DNA of 64,000 nucleotides from Pontibacter sp. E15-1 (GCF_022601975.1 NZ_JAKVIR010000016.1:89928-153927), one strand, 5' to 3'. Shown: positions 7,985 to 17,806, counted from the stretch's first letter. The notes: a model not told the origin generated them from the letters alone. Translations and numbers: made by a program.

Positions 7985-9541
7985 ATGAAAAAAATAACGA
8001 CCGGCCTTTTATCGCTTTTACTGGCTGCCTCTGCTCCCGTTCATGCGCAGGACACAACCGATAAAGCGAACTTCATGATTTTGCAGCCTTCTGATACAGA
8101 GGCTGCTATTGTCCGGAAGGCCGCGAACATAGTGCCCACGCCTCGTCAGCTGCGCTGGCAGCAGCTGGAGCTAACTGCCTTTTTTCATGTGGGCGTAAAC
8201 ACCTTTACCAACCGCGAGTGGGGCACCGGCAAGGAGGACCCCAAAATATTTAACCCGACGCAGCTCGACGCCCGCCAATGGGTGCGCGTGGCCAATGAGG
8301 CAGGCATCAAACAGGTTATCCTGACGGCCAAGCACCACGACGGCTTTTGCCTGTGGCCCACCGCCACCACAGGGCATTCTGTTAAAAGCAGCCCCTGGAA
8401 AAACGGGCAGGGCGACCTGATGCGGGATGTGGCCGAGGCGTGCCAGGAGTATGGCATTGGCTTTGGCGTATACCTCTCCCCCTGGGACATGAACTCGCCG
8501 GTTTACGGCAGTGATGCCTACAACGACCTGTTTATAGAGCAGCTCACCGAGCTACTGACCAACTATGGGCAGATAGACGAGGTATGGTTTGACGGAGCCA
8601 ACGGCGAGGGGCCGAACGGGAAGAGACAAGTATATGATTTTGACCGCTGGTATAAGCACATCCGCAAACTGCAGCCCACGGCCACCATCGCCATTATGGG
8701 GCCGGATGTGCGCTGGGTAGGCACCGAGACGGGCTATGGCCGCGAAACGGAGTGGAGCGTGGTGCCAGCCGACAACCTGGACCAAAATTCTGTAGCGGCC
8801 ACCTCGCAACAGGCCGTGGCCTTTAAACCTGCCGGCGACATGCGCGGTGAGGTATTGGGCAGCCGCGAAAAAATCCGAAATGCCAAGGGGCTGGTGTGGT
8901 ACCCCGCCGAGACAGACGTGTCCATCCGCCCGGGCTGGTTCTACCATCCTGCCGAAGACGATAAGGTAAAGGCGCCGGAGAAACTGCTGGATATTTACTA
9001 CAGCTCGGTGGGCCGCAACGGTGTGCTCCTGCTCAACATCCCGCCAGACACGCGTGGACTTATACATGAGAGTGATATAAAAGCCTTGCAGGAATGGAAA
9101 AAGCTGCGCGATGATACCTTCGGCAAAAACCTGGCAAGCGGCGCCAAAGTGAAGGTTTCGGGTGGCAGGAATAAGATGGCCATACTTGATGGGAAGTATG
9201 ACACACACTTCACCACTAAGTCGGAGAAAGACACCACTGCCGTAATCGAGCTGCGGCTGGACGGGGAGCAGACCTTTGATGTGCTGATGCTGCAGGAAAA
9301 CATCAGCGTGGGCCAGCGCATTGAGAAGTTTGCGTTTGAGTACTGGCAAAACGGGCAGTGGCAACAGGCTACAGCGGGCACTACCGTAGGGTATAAGCGC
9401 CTGTTGCGTTTCGAGCCCGTAACCGCAAGCAAAGTAAGGCTGCGCATTGAGTCGTCGCGGCTCAACCCGACCATCTCTGAAATCGGACTGTACAAAAACG
9501 CGCTAACAAATGGTTCTTATTCTGCCAAACAGCAGCAGTAA
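7985..9541 (+). CDS. GH29 alpha-L-fucosidase with C-terminal F5/8-type domain
   Basis: Secreted retaining alpha-L-fucosidase. The ATG at 7985 starts a standard signal peptide (MKKITTGLLSLLLAASAPVHA); an upstream in-frame ATG at 7949 would add 12 polar residues and cannot be excluded. The GH29 barrel shows FFHVGVNTFTNREWG, ILTAKHHDGFCLWPT, FGVYLSPWD and nucleophile region EVWFDGANGEG (Asp203 from the preferred start), followed by a discoidin-like galactose-binding domain (residues about 365-505). The layout resembles GH29 subfamily B enzymes that cut alpha-1,3/1,4 fucose from branched Gal-GlcNAc motifs. Neighbouring sulfatase and GH20 support a fucosylated LacNAc-type substrate. The released fucose could feed the pathway at 21-29 kb. 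Confidence 0.9.
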   Translation: MKKITTGLLSLLLAASAPVHAQDTTDKANFMILQPSDTEAAIVRKAANIVPTPRQLRWQQLELTAFFHVGVNTFTNREWGTGKEDPKIFNPTQLDARQWVRVANEAGIKQVILTAKHHDGFCLWPTATTGHSVKSSPWKNGQGDLMRDVAEACQEYGIGFGVYLSPWDMNSPVYGSDAYNDLFIEQLTELLTNYGQIDEVWFDGANGEGPNGKRQVYDFDRWYKHIRKLQPTATIAIMGPDVRWVGTETGYGRETEWSVVPADNLDQNSVAATSQQAVAFKPAGDMRGEVLGSREKIRNAKGLVWYPAETDVSIRPGWFYHPAEDDKVKAPEKLLDIYYSSVGRNGVLLLNIPPDTRGLIHESDIKALQEWKKLRDDTFGKNLASGAKVKVSGGRNKMAILDGKYDTHFTTKSEKDTTAVIELRLDGEQTFDVLMLQENISVGQRIEKFAFEYWQNGQWQQATAGTTVGYKRLLRFEPVTASKVRLRIESSRLNPTISEIGLYKNALTNGSYSAKQQQ

Positions 9542-9606
9542 AGTATAAACACATAGCTCGCGCAGCCTGCGCTTTAAACCACCTGTCATACCTAAATATT
9601 TTTACC

Positions 9607-11910
9607 ATGACAAAGAAGATAACCCTTCTTTTAACTGTTTTCTTCCCCTTTCTGGTGCTGGCACAGGAGCCGGTCAGCATTATCCCGCAGCCGGTGAGTA
9701 TACAGCGCAGCGAAGGCAGCTTCGTTATCGACAGCCATACTTCCATGCACCTGGAGAATGAGATAAAGGAGTTGAAACCGGCCGCCGAGTTTCTGGCTGC
9801 ACGCATCAAAGAAATTTCCGGCTACGAGCTGCCCATCAAAAAGCGAAAGGGCAAAGCCATCAAACTGGCCATCGAAAGTATAGTCGGCATCGGTGCCGAA
9901 GGGTATCAGTTGAATGTTTCTCCCTCCGGGATAAGTATAAAAGCCAACTCCAAAGCCGGTATCGTGTATGGTATCCAGTCGGTGCTGCAGACGCTGCCGG
10001 CCGTGCGCACCAACGCTGCCTTGCAGGTGCCCGCGATGCGCGTTGCCGACTACCCACGCTTTGGCTGGCGCGGCATGCACCTGGATGTGAGCCGCCATTT
10101 CTTCTCGCCGGAGGCCGTGAAGCAGTACATTGACCTGATGGCCATGTATAAGATGAACACCCTGCACTGGCACCTGGTAGACGATCCGGGCTGGCGCATC
10201 GAGATTAAGAAATACCCAAAGCTAACGGAAGTAGGCGCCTGGCGCGTAGACCAAAACGACAAACCCTGGGACGCAAGGCCACAGGCAAAACCAGGCGAAG
10301 AGCCGACCTACGGCGGGTATTATACCCAAGAACAGGTGAAGGATATCGTGGCGTATGCCATGCAGCGCAATGTAAGGGTAGTGCCGGAGATTGAGATGCC
10401 GGGCCACGTGGCCTCGGCCATCGCCGCTTACCCGCACCTGAGCTGTAGCGGCAAACCGCAGCTGCCCATCACGGGCGGCGACTACACAGGCATTAGCTCC
10501 AACTACTGCCCGGGCAACGAAGAGGTGTTTGCTTTTCTGGAGGACGTGCTGGACGAGGTCGTGGCCCTTTTCCCCTCGCAGTACGTGCACATCGGCGGCG
10601 ATGAGGTAGATAAATCGGGCTGGAAGAAGTGCCCCAAGTGCCAGGCACGCATGCAGGCCGAAGGGCTGGAGAACGTGGAGGAACTGCAGAGCTACTTTAT
10701 CAAGCGCATGGAAAAGTACCTGCTCACCAAAAACCGCCGCATTATTGGCTGGGATGAGATTTTGGAGGGCGGACTGGCCCCGCAGGCAACTGTGATGAGC
10801 TGGCGTGGCGAAAGCGGGGGCATTGCCGCGGCCAAAATGGGCCACGATGTGATCATGACGCCAGGCTCCCCGGTATACTTCGACCATTACCAGGCTGGCC
10901 CCGAAGGCGAGCCGCTGGCCATTGGCGGCTTCAACACCCTGAAGAAAGTATACGACTATGAGCCGATACCGAAAGAGCTGACACCAGCAGAAGCCAGGCA
11001 CGTACTGGGCGCCCAGGCCAACGTCTGGACGGAGTATATCCCCACGGCCTCGCAACTGGAGTACATGGTGCTGCCGCGTATGCTGGCACTGGCCGAGGTG
11101 GTATGGTCGCCGAAGGAAAGCCGCGACTGGGCAAGCTTCAACCAGCGCTTACAGCCCCAATTCAAAGCCTTCGACCAGAAAGGGCTTACCTACTCCAAAG
11201 GCAATTTTACCGTGGACATCAAGCCAAGCTCTGAGGGCGGCAAACTACTGGTGAGCCTTTTTACGGAGGCCATGAACGGTGAGGTATACTACACCTTAAA
11301 CGGCGCTGAGCCTACTACCCAAAGTATAAAATATACACAGCCTATCCAGATCGATTCGTCGGTTGTGCTAAAGGCCGTGACAGTGGTAAATGGCAAAGTG
11401 ATGGGCCTGAAGCCTGCGGAGCAGTCGTTTAGCATGCACAAGGCCGTTGGCCGCGAGGTAAAGTATGAAAACCCGGTAAGTAAGCACTACATGGCCGACG
11501 GGCCAAACTCCCTGACCGACGGCGTGCGCGGCAGGCAGGTAGTGGGCAAATACTGGCATGGCTTCAGCGGCCGCGACATGGTGGCCACCATCGACCTAGG
11601 CGAGACAAAATCCATCTCTAACATTTCCCTGGGTGCCCTGCAGCACTACCGCGACTGGATTTTTATGCCTACCGCAGTAAAGTTTGAGGTATCCACTGAC
11701 GGCAAGAATTTTAAAGAAGTGAAAACCGTGAAAAACCCGGTGTCGCTGAACGAGCAGGAGGCTACCATGCACGACTTCAAAGCCGATTTTCCGGCGCAGA
11801 AAGCGAAGTATGTGCGGGTAACTGCCTATCACCTTACGTTGCTGCCCGAAGGACACAACGGGGCAGGGCAACCCGGCTGGCTTTTCGCTGACGAAATCAT
11901 GGTGAGGTAA
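9607..11910 (+). CDS. GH20 beta-N-acetylhexosaminidase, multidomain
   Basis: Secreted exo-hexosaminidase of 767 residues. Order: signal peptide (to about residue 20), GH20b domain (to about 145), GH20 barrel (about 146-505) with MHLDVSRHFF, NTLHWHLVDDPGWRIEIKKY, VPEIEMPGHV and the catalytic Asp332-Glu333 in HIGGDEVDKSGW, then a chitobiase-type C-terminal module (about 540-610) and an F5/8 type C-like domain (about 625-767). Substrate-assisted hydrolysis removes terminal beta-GlcNAc or GalNAc. It shares the whole architecture with the - strand GH20 at 12423 but is clearly divergent, so the two probably differ in linkage or aglycone preference. Last gene of the + strand run. Confidence 0.93.
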   Translation: MTKKITLLLTVFFPFLVLAQEPVSIIPQPVSIQRSEGSFVIDSHTSMHLENEIKELKPAAEFLAARIKEISGYELPIKKRKGKAIKLAIESIVGIGAEGYQLNVSPSGISIKANSKAGIVYGIQSVLQTLPAVRTNAALQVPAMRVADYPRFGWRGMHLDVSRHFFSPEAVKQYIDLMAMYKMNTLHWHLVDDPGWRIEIKKYPKLTEVGAWRVDQNDKPWDARPQAKPGEEPTYGGYYTQEQVKDIVAYAMQRNVRVVPEIEMPGHVASAIAAYPHLSCSGKPQLPITGGDYTGISSNYCPGNEEVFAFLEDVLDEVVALFPSQYVHIGGDEVDKSGWKKCPKCQARMQAEGLENVEELQSYFIKRMEKYLLTKNRRIIGWDEILEGGLAPQATVMSWRGESGGIAAAKMGHDVIMTPGSPVYFDHYQAGPEGEPLAIGGFNTLKKVYDYEPIPKELTPAEARHVLGAQANVWTEYIPTASQLEYMVLPRMLALAEVVWSPKESRDWASFNQRLQPQFKAFDQKGLTYSKGNFTVDIKPSSEGGKLLVSLFTEAMNGEVYYTLNGAEPTTQSIKYTQPIQIDSSVVLKAVTVVNGKVMGLKPAEQSFSMHKAVGREVKYENPVSKHYMADGPNSLTDGVRGRQVVGKYWHGFSGRDMVATIDLGETKSISNISLGALQHYRDWIFMPTAVKFEVSTDGKNFKEVKTVKNPVSLNEQEATMHDFKADFPAQKAKYVRVTAYHLTLLPEGHNGAGQPGWLFADEIMVR

Positions 11911-12004
11911 GCATTCATGATGCGTTGCCAATGGCTGCCGCGAGACAAGCCAGCAGCAAAGAAGCCAGCTCACATCTGCCGTTGATATGAAATACAAGCA
12001 CACG

Positions 12005-12281
12005 CTAGTACGCTTTATCCTCCTCGTTCTCAGTGTGCGTGCTGGATGAAGCCTGACCGTGACCGCCGTGCTGCCGGACGGGCCCGTAAGCCTGTACCGC
12101 GACAAAAGTAAGCCAATCAAGGGCAACTAACTTACTGCCTGGCCTGGTGCCAAACGGGTAGCTTGCCGCTGTAGCCAAAGGGGTACCGTCTTGCCGGGTA
12201 GTGGTGCTGCACGAGGTGACAACACAAGCCAGCCAGCACAAACAGGGTAGTTTGTAGCTTAGAAAAAGCTTTCAGATGCAT
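12005..12281 (-). pseudogene. Possible frameshifted small lipoprotein
   Basis: On the - strand a start at 12281 gives MHLKAFSKLQTTLFVLAG, and a second frame continues with WLACVVTSCSTTTRQDG, ending at 12005. Joined by one frameshift they would form a lipoprotein with lipobox VTSC and a His/Glu/Gly-rich tail of about 90 residues. Neither half resembles a family I know. The alternative is that this is noncoding sequence with a chance signal-like stretch. It fills the roughly 510-base gap between convergent GH20 genes. Confidence 0.25.
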
Positions 12282-12366
12282 ATTTATTGTTTTTTTGAAT
12301 CCGGAAGGTATGGCCCTTTAAAGCGTTGGGCTGATTAAGAATACAGATTTACATGTAAAAGAAAAG

Positions 12367-12396
12367 GCAGGCCCTATGCTGTAAGACAGGGCCTGC
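12367..12396 (-). terminator. Rho-independent-like terminator of the - strand GH20 operon
   Basis: A 9-bp perfect stem (GCAGGCCCT at 12367-12375 pairing with AGGGCCTGC at 12388-12396) with a 12-base loop sits 27 bases past the - strand GH20 stop. Read on the - strand it is followed by the T-rich stretch CTTTTCTTTTA, as expected for intrinsic termination. Confidence 0.65.
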
Positions 12397-12422
12397 TCTT
12401 CCTATTGGCTTTCCGGTTGCGG

Positions 12423-14774
12423 TTATTTTACAATAATCTCGTCGGTAAACAGCCAGGCCTTTCCTTTGTCCTGGTCAGTGCCCGGGCGAGGGTTCTTAGC
12501 TGTTACCCTGATATAACGCGCTTTTGTGCCGCTTAACTCAGCCGTCAGCACTTCCTTAAACACACCCGGCTTGTCGCTAAGCTCGCTGATCACCTTCACG
12601 GTTTTATACTTCCTGCCATCCTTTGACACGGCAAACTCTACCTGCTCCGGAAGTTGGATCCCGTCGTTTTTGGTTTGCAGGTAGGAGCTGGTGATGCTGT
12701 TGATGCGCTTTTTCTCCTTCAGGTCGATCACAGCCTCTATGTCAGTGCCCAAAAAACCGAGCCATTGCCCGTTGGTGAAGCTGTTGCTTGCCAGTTGGCC
12801 ATCCACCAGCGTGCCAGGGCCAGTGGCCGTGTAGCTGCGGTGCGGGGTATGCTTCAGCGTAACAGCGTGCGCGAAAGCCTTGTGCTGGTTCAGTTCTTTT
12901 GCGCTTACCTTGCCCAGCTGTTTCCCTTTTTCATCAAAGGAGGCCGCTTTGATTACGGCAGATTTCTTAAGCTCAAAAGGTTGGCTGTACGCCAGCGATG
13001 CAGTTGTCGGCTCAGAGTCATCCAGTGTATAGAAAATCTGAGGGCCTGTGGCATCGGTAGCAAGCGTTACAGTGGCCGCAGCCTGGCTAGGGTCTACCGC
13101 TATTTGCTGCTTCACGTTAAAGGTGCTGCGGGCATAGTTTACGCCCATGTGATCAAAGCGCTTGTACTGCTGCTGCATACGCGTCTGGAAATCGTTCCAG
13201 TCTTTCCTGGCGGCCGGTGTCCAGAGCACTTCCGACAGGGCCGAGATACGCGGCATGATCATGTATTCCACCTGATCCTCGGTAGGGATATACTCGGTCC
13301 ATACATTGGCCTGCGCGCCCAGGATATACTTTTTCTCCTCAGCGGAAAGCACTGCCGGCGTTGGCTCAAAAGCGTATACTTTCTCCAGCGTGGTATGGCC
13401 TCCGATGGCGGTGGGCTCCAGGCTTGGCTCGCCCTGGTAGTGGTCGAAGTATACATGCGATCCGGGTGTCATCACCACATAATGATGCTGCTTGGCAGCG
13501 GCAATGCCTCCTTCGGTTCCTCTCCACGACATGACGTAGGCGTTGGGTGCCAAACCACCTTCCAGGATTTCATCCCAGCCGATAATGGTTCTGCCTTTGG
13601 CATTCAGGAATTTCTCCATGCGTTGGATAAAGTAACTCTGCAACTCGTGCTCGTCATGCAGGCCCTCGTCGGCGATGCGCTTCTGGCACTTCGGGCACTT
13701 TTCCCAGCGGGCTTTCGGCGACTCATCTCCCCCGATGTGCACGATCTTGCTGGGGAACAGCGCCAGCACCTCCGTCATCACGTCTTCCAGAAAAGTGAAC
13801 GTCTGCTCGTTTCCCGCGCAGAACACATCATCGAACACGCCCCACTTTTTCTCGACTTCAAACGGGCCGCCGGTACAGGAGAGCTCCGGGTAGGCCGTAA
13901 GTGCCGCTAAGGCGTGTCCCGGCATCTCAATTTCTGGTATTACCGTAATGTAGCGCTCCTGCGCATACTTTACCACGTCCTTTATCTGCTCTTGGGTATA
14001 AAATCCGCCGTAGCGCTCATTGGTAAACTTATGCGGCTGGTCGCTGTAATGGCCGATCAGGGTGCCATCGCGCCAGGCGCCTACTTCGGTCAGCTTCGGG
14101 TATTTTTTAATCTCAATGCGCCAGCCCTGGTCCTCGGTCAAGTGCCAGTGGAAGGTGTTCATCTTGTGCATGGCCAGGTAATCGATGTACTCTTTCACGA
14201 ACTCTACCGGGAAGAAATGGCGGGCCACATCCAGGTGCATGCCGCGCCACTCGTAGCGGGGCTTGTCTACTATAGCCAGGGCAGGCAGGCTTACCGGGGC
14301 CGTCGTGGGCGCTGCGGGCAAAAGCTGCCGAACGGTTTGCGTGCCCAGGAAAATCCCCTGCGGTTCTTTGGCGGCAAGTGTCACCTTCTCCGGTGTCACA
14401 TGTAAGGTATACCCTTCGGCGCCCAGTGTGTCGATTGGAGCGCTAAGCGTGAGGTGCAGGTAATTGCTGCTGTTTTTGGCAGGCGCTTTTTGCTCCACTG
14501 CCGGCTGCACCCCGGTCATCTCTTTTATATGCCTGGCCAGGTATTCTCCTATCTTGCGCAGCTCTTCGTTCTTTGGGTCCACAAAGATTCGGGTTTCTTT
14601 CCCGAGTGGGAAGCTGCCGCTTTGCTGCGTAAGTTTTACCGGTTTCGGAATAATAGAGATCGTTTGCTGCTGTGTGGCGCTTTGCTGCGCCATGGCGGGA
14701 GCAGGGCTAACTAAGTGCCCCGACAGAACACAGGCAGAAGTAGCAAGTACGGTGAGCGTTTTCTTTATTGTCAT
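12423..14774 (-). CDS. GH20 beta-N-acetylhexosaminidase, multidomain
   Basis: Exported hexosaminidase of 783 residues, signal peptide ending AMAQQ near residue 31. GH20b domain (about 35-165) is followed by the barrel with MHLDVARHFF, NTFHWHLTEDQGWRIEIKKY and catalytic Asp350-Glu351 in HIGGDESPKARW, then a chitobiase-type C-terminal module and an F5/8 type C-like domain. Expected to release terminal beta-GlcNAc/GalNAc in the periplasm. Its start overlaps the ROK kinase stop by four bases (ATGA, 14771-14774), so hexosaminidase and sugar kinase are translated together. Unlike the + strand paralogue it belongs to an amino-sugar catabolic operon with the NagB fusion. Confidence 0.93.
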   Translation of the reverse strand: MTIKKTLTVLATSACVLSGHLVSPAPAMAQQSATQQQTISIIPKPVKLTQQSGSFPLGKETRIFVDPKNEELRKIGEYLARHIKEMTGVQPAVEQKAPAKNSSNYLHLTLSAPIDTLGAEGYTLHVTPEKVTLAAKEPQGIFLGTQTVRQLLPAAPTTAPVSLPALAIVDKPRYEWRGMHLDVARHFFPVEFVKEYIDYLAMHKMNTFHWHLTEDQGWRIEIKKYPKLTEVGAWRDGTLIGHYSDQPHKFTNERYGGFYTQEQIKDVVKYAQERYITVIPEIEMPGHALAALTAYPELSCTGGPFEVEKKWGVFDDVFCAGNEQTFTFLEDVMTEVLALFPSKIVHIGGDESPKARWEKCPKCQKRIADEGLHDEHELQSYFIQRMEKFLNAKGRTIIGWDEILEGGLAPNAYVMSWRGTEGGIAAAKQHHYVVMTPGSHVYFDHYQGEPSLEPTAIGGHTTLEKVYAFEPTPAVLSAEEKKYILGAQANVWTEYIPTEDQVEYMIMPRISALSEVLWTPAARKDWNDFQTRMQQQYKRFDHMGVNYARSTFNVKQQIAVDPSQAAATVTLATDATGPQIFYTLDDSEPTTASLAYSQPFELKKSAVIKAASFDEKGKQLGKVSAKELNQHKAFAHAVTLKHTPHRSYTATGPGTLVDGQLASNSFTNGQWLGFLGTDIEAVIDLKEKKRINSITSSYLQTKNDGIQLPEQVEFAVSKDGRKYKTVKVISELSDKPGVFKEVLTAELSGTKARYIRVTAKNPRPGTDQDKGKAWLFTDEIIVK

Positions 14775-15655
14775 ACAGATGCTTTATTGAAGGAAGTTTT
14801 AGCTTTGTTTTTCATTTGGAAGAGGGCTGCGGCCCCCAATACCGCTGCTTTGTCAATTGCCGAGGGCTCAATAACTGTTCTATCCAAAACAGTTTTAAAG
14901 GGGAAAGTCGCCAGGCTGTTGCGCATCGCTTTCTCGAAAAACGGAAAGCTTTTGCTGATTGACCCGCCCAGGAATATAGCTTCCGGTGACAGGGCGTATA
15001 GGATGATTTTTAAGGCACTCCCGAGGTGATGGCCAAACTGCTCGAATATTTCCAACGCGTCAGTATGTCCTTTTTCGGCAAGTTCCCGAACCATGCCGCC
15101 GTTCATGCCAAAGCCATTTTCAAACATCTTGCCGCTACAGTAGTCTTCGATGGTTTTATCTAAGTATGGGATCCCCCCGAACTCGCCAGCACTGGAAAGG
15201 GTGCCAGAGTAAAGTTTGTTATTTGCGATGATACCCGACCCGAAACCGGTGCCCAGGGTAACGCCAACAATGTTCCTGAATTCCTTGCCCTTCCCATATA
15301 GCTTTTCTCCAAGTACAAAGGAGTTTGCATCGTTCGTGACGTAAACGGGTCTGCCGAAGTAGTCCTCCAGGTATTGTTTAAGGGGTACTTCTTTCCAGGA
15401 GGGGATATTCTGCACACTGCAAACAACACCTCTTTTTTCATCGACCAAGCCTGGTACACCTATCCCAATTCCTAATGTGTCGGAATCAATCAAGTGCTTA
15501 ATCCCTTGAGCTGTCTCTTCTAGAATCTGCTCCTGGGAAGCATGCGAGGAGGTTGGTATTTTTTTCTCGAGAATAATTTTCCCGTCTTGCACCAAACCTA
15601 TATGGGTTTTAGTGCCTCCAATGTCAATGCCGATGATTCTCTGGTTATGCTGCAT
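14771..15655 (-). CDS. ROK family sugar kinase (glucokinase / GlcNAc kinase-like)
   Basis: Cytoplasmic ROK kinase of 294 residues that would phosphorylate glucose, GlcNAc or a related hexose using ATP. Visible motifs: phosphate loop IGIDIGGTKTHIGLV at the N-terminus, GIGVPGLVD, TNDANSFVLGE, VTLGTGFGSGII and GEFGGIPYLD. The zinc-binding HxCxCGxxGCxE segment of classical NagK/NanK/Mlc proteins is not there; the equivalent region reads IEDYCSGKMFENGFG, a common Bacteroidota variant. Operon position between the NagB fusion and a GH20 suggests GlcNAc as substrate, giving GlcNAc-6-P for deacetylation and deamination; specificity is inference. Confidence 0.85.
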   Translation of the reverse strand: MQHNQRIIGIDIGGTKTHIGLVQDGKIILEKKIPTSSHASQEQILEETAQGIKHLIDSDTLGIGIGVPGLVDEKRGVVCSVQNIPSWKEVPLKQYLEDYFGRPVYVTNDANSFVLGEKLYGKGKEFRNIVGVTLGTGFGSGIIANNKLYSGTLSSAGEFGGIPYLDKTIEDYCSGKMFENGFGMNGGMVRELAEKGHTDALEIFEQFGHHLGSALKIILYALSPEAIFLGGSISKSFPFFEKAMRNSLATFPFKTVLDRTVIEPSAIDKAAVLGAAALFQMKNKAKTSFNKASV

Positions 15656-15844
15656 CTTGCTTGTTTGTGATGTTTAAAGCAAAGCTATGGAAAATTTTAT
15701 TCCACGTTTTCCGCTCCATCTCCACAGGCTGAATTACTTTACAAATGACAATTGGAAAGGCGCAAAAGTAGGTTTGCCTGTTAACAAGGCAGGTAGTGAA
15801 TCGGGCATTGCCTTCAGGCTTACCTCTGAAAGCCAAAGTATACC

Positions 15845-17764
15845 CTAAAATTTATACCGTACAAAAGCCTCCATGGCTTCGTACTCAGCTAACCCCAATC
15901 TGTTGTATGCTTTCGCGGTCTCACTGGTGCGGTCTTCAGCCCTTATCCAGAACTCACGCGCATCATCCCCCGGAAACACAGGTCTGTCCTTCTGCGACTG
16001 GTGCTTGAAGATGGCGTTCCGCTTGCGCTCCACCTCCTGCGGCGACAGCGGCACGGCCATCTCTATTTGGTGTGTCTCAAACTCGTGCCAGGCACCGCGG
16101 TACATCCACAGCCAACACTCCCTGGCCCAGTCTTCCGTTTCACGGAGCTGCGCAATGGCCGCTATGATGATGTCAAAGCAAACCTTGTGTGTGCCATGCG
16201 GGTCTGCAAAATCACCTGCTGCAAATATCTGGTGCGGCTTTACTTTTCGCAGCAAGTCTATCGTTTGCTGGATATCATCACTATAAATCTCTCTTTTCTG
16301 CGTCTTCGCCCGATCATAGAAAGGCAAGGCCATAAAATGAATGTTCTCGTCAGGCAAACCGGCAAACCGAGCGCCGGCCCTGGCTTCTCCCTTTCTAATA
16401 AGCCCCTTTACTTCTAATATCTCATGTAAATCCGTCTGGTTTGGCTGCTTTGTTTTTAAGAACTTGCGCATGTTCTGATAAGCCGCCCCAAGTGATTCGC
16501 CGTCATACCCTAACACTTTGTTAAAGTCGATGGCAAACTCTACGAAACGTAAGGCGTCGTCGTCCCATACCGCCGTGTTGCCGCTGGTTTGGTAGGCCAC
16601 ATGCACGTCGTGGCCCTGGTCCACGAGGCGTATAAAGGTGCCGCCCATCGAGATCACATCGTCATCGGGGTGCGGGGAGAAGATGATCACGCGCTTCCGG
16701 GCAGGCTCGGCGCGCTCGGGCCGCTGCGAGTCGTCGGCGTTGGGTTTGCCGCCCGGCCAGCCCGTGATGGTATGCTGCAGCTGGTTGAACACATGGATGT
16801 TGATGTTGTAGGCGGGGCCGTTCTGCACGGCCAGCTGTGCCATGCCGTGGTTGTTATAGTCTTCGTCGGTCAGTTTTAGAATGGGTTTATTTAAGGCCTG
16901 TGCAAGCCAGATAACGGCCTTCTTGGTCAGCGCCTCGTCCCACACGCAGTCTTTCACCAGCCACGGCTCATTCAGTCGGGTCAGCTCGGAGGCAGCGTCG
17001 GCATCCAGCACAAACTCCACCTTGTCCGAAAGCTGCAGGTAGGTGGCGGGAACTTCAGAGGAAATCTCTCCCTCCACGGCTTTTCTAATGATGGGGGCTT
17101 TCTTTTTGCCCCAGGCCATCAGGATGATCTCGCGGGCCTTGAAGATGGTGCCAATGCCCATCGTGATGGCTTTGGTGGGCACGTTTTCCTTGCCACCGAA
17201 GTCGCGGGCCGCGTCTCGGCGCGTCAGGTCGTCCAGCGTCACGAGGCGGGTGCCGGAGTTGGGGGCCGAGCCTGGCTCGTTGAAGCCAATATGTCCGGTG
17301 CGGCCGATGCCGAGCAGCTGGAGATCCAAGCCATTTAAGGCCTCAATCTTACGTTCATAGTCCAGGCAATACGTCGTGATCTCATCTCTGTCAAGGGTGC
17401 CATCCGGTATATGGATATTCTCCCTGGGTATATCGACGTGGTCGAAAAGGTTCTCGTTCATGAACGTGACATAGCTCTGGGCGGCCGTAGGGCTCATCGG
17501 GTAGTACTCATCCAGGTTAAAGGTCACCACGTTCTGGAAGCTCAGTCCCTCCTCGCGGTGCTGGCGCACCAGCTCCGCATATACCCCTACAGGAGTGGCA
17601 CCTGTCGCAAGTCCTAACACGGCCCGCTCTCCGTTTTGGTGCTTGCTGCGGATAAGGGCTGCAATGCGACAGGCAACCTTCACTGAGGCAATATGCTCAT
17701 GAGGATAAACGGATACCGGAAGTTTTTCAAAGCGGGTTTCTTCAAGAAGGTTTAATCGGGCCAT
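15845..17764 (-). CDS. nagB: Glucosamine-6-phosphate deaminase fused to PIG-L/LmbE-type deacetylase
   Basis: Two-domain protein of about 639 residues; ATG at 17764 gives MARLNLLEETRFEKL, while an in-frame ATG at 17806 adds 14 residues of no clear role. Residues about 20-275 are a GlcN-6-P deaminase (GLATGATPVGVYAEL, NLDEYYPM, LGIGRTGHIGFNEPGS), converting GlcN-6-P to fructose-6-P and ammonia. Residues about 365-630 are a PIG-L/LmbE zinc deacetylase-like domain (HPDDDVISMGG and DPHGTHKVCFD). The fusion recurs in Bacteroidota. It hints that one protein may deacetylate and deaminate amino sugars, but the C-terminal substrate is unproven. The gap of 190 bases to the ROK gene leaves co-transcription likely. 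Confidence 0.92.
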   Translation of the reverse strand: MARLNLLEETRFEKLPVSVYPHEHIASVKVACRIAALIRSKHQNGERAVLGLATGATPVGVYAELVRQHREEGLSFQNVVTFNLDEYYPMSPTAAQSYVTFMNENLFDHVDIPRENIHIPDGTLDRDEITTYCLDYERKIEALNGLDLQLLGIGRTGHIGFNEPGSAPNSGTRLVTLDDLTRRDAARDFGGKENVPTKAITMGIGTIFKAREIILMAWGKKKAPIIRKAVEGEISSEVPATYLQLSDKVEFVLDADAASELTRLNEPWLVKDCVWDEALTKKAVIWLAQALNKPILKLTDEDYNNHGMAQLAVQNGPAYNINIHVFNQLQHTITGWPGGKPNADDSQRPERAEPARKRVIIFSPHPDDDVISMGGTFIRLVDQGHDVHVAYQTSGNTAVWDDDALRFVEFAIDFNKVLGYDGESLGAAYQNMRKFLKTKQPNQTDLHEILEVKGLIRKGEARAGARFAGLPDENIHFMALPFYDRAKTQKREIYSDDIQQTIDLLRKVKPHQIFAAGDFADPHGTHKVCFDIIIAAIAQLRETEDWARECWLWMYRGAWHEFETHQIEMAVPLSPQEVERKRNAIFKHQSQKDRPVFPGDDAREFWIRAEDRTSETAKAYNRLGLAEYEAMEAFVRYKF

Positions 17765-17806
17765 GATATGAGGATTAAAGTATTTTGGATATGCGTGTAC
17801 GAGCAC

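Noticed and set aside
12654..13910. 418-codon open frame on the + strand
   Set aside because: Antisense shadow of the - strand GH20 gene, whose catalytic motifs are intact.
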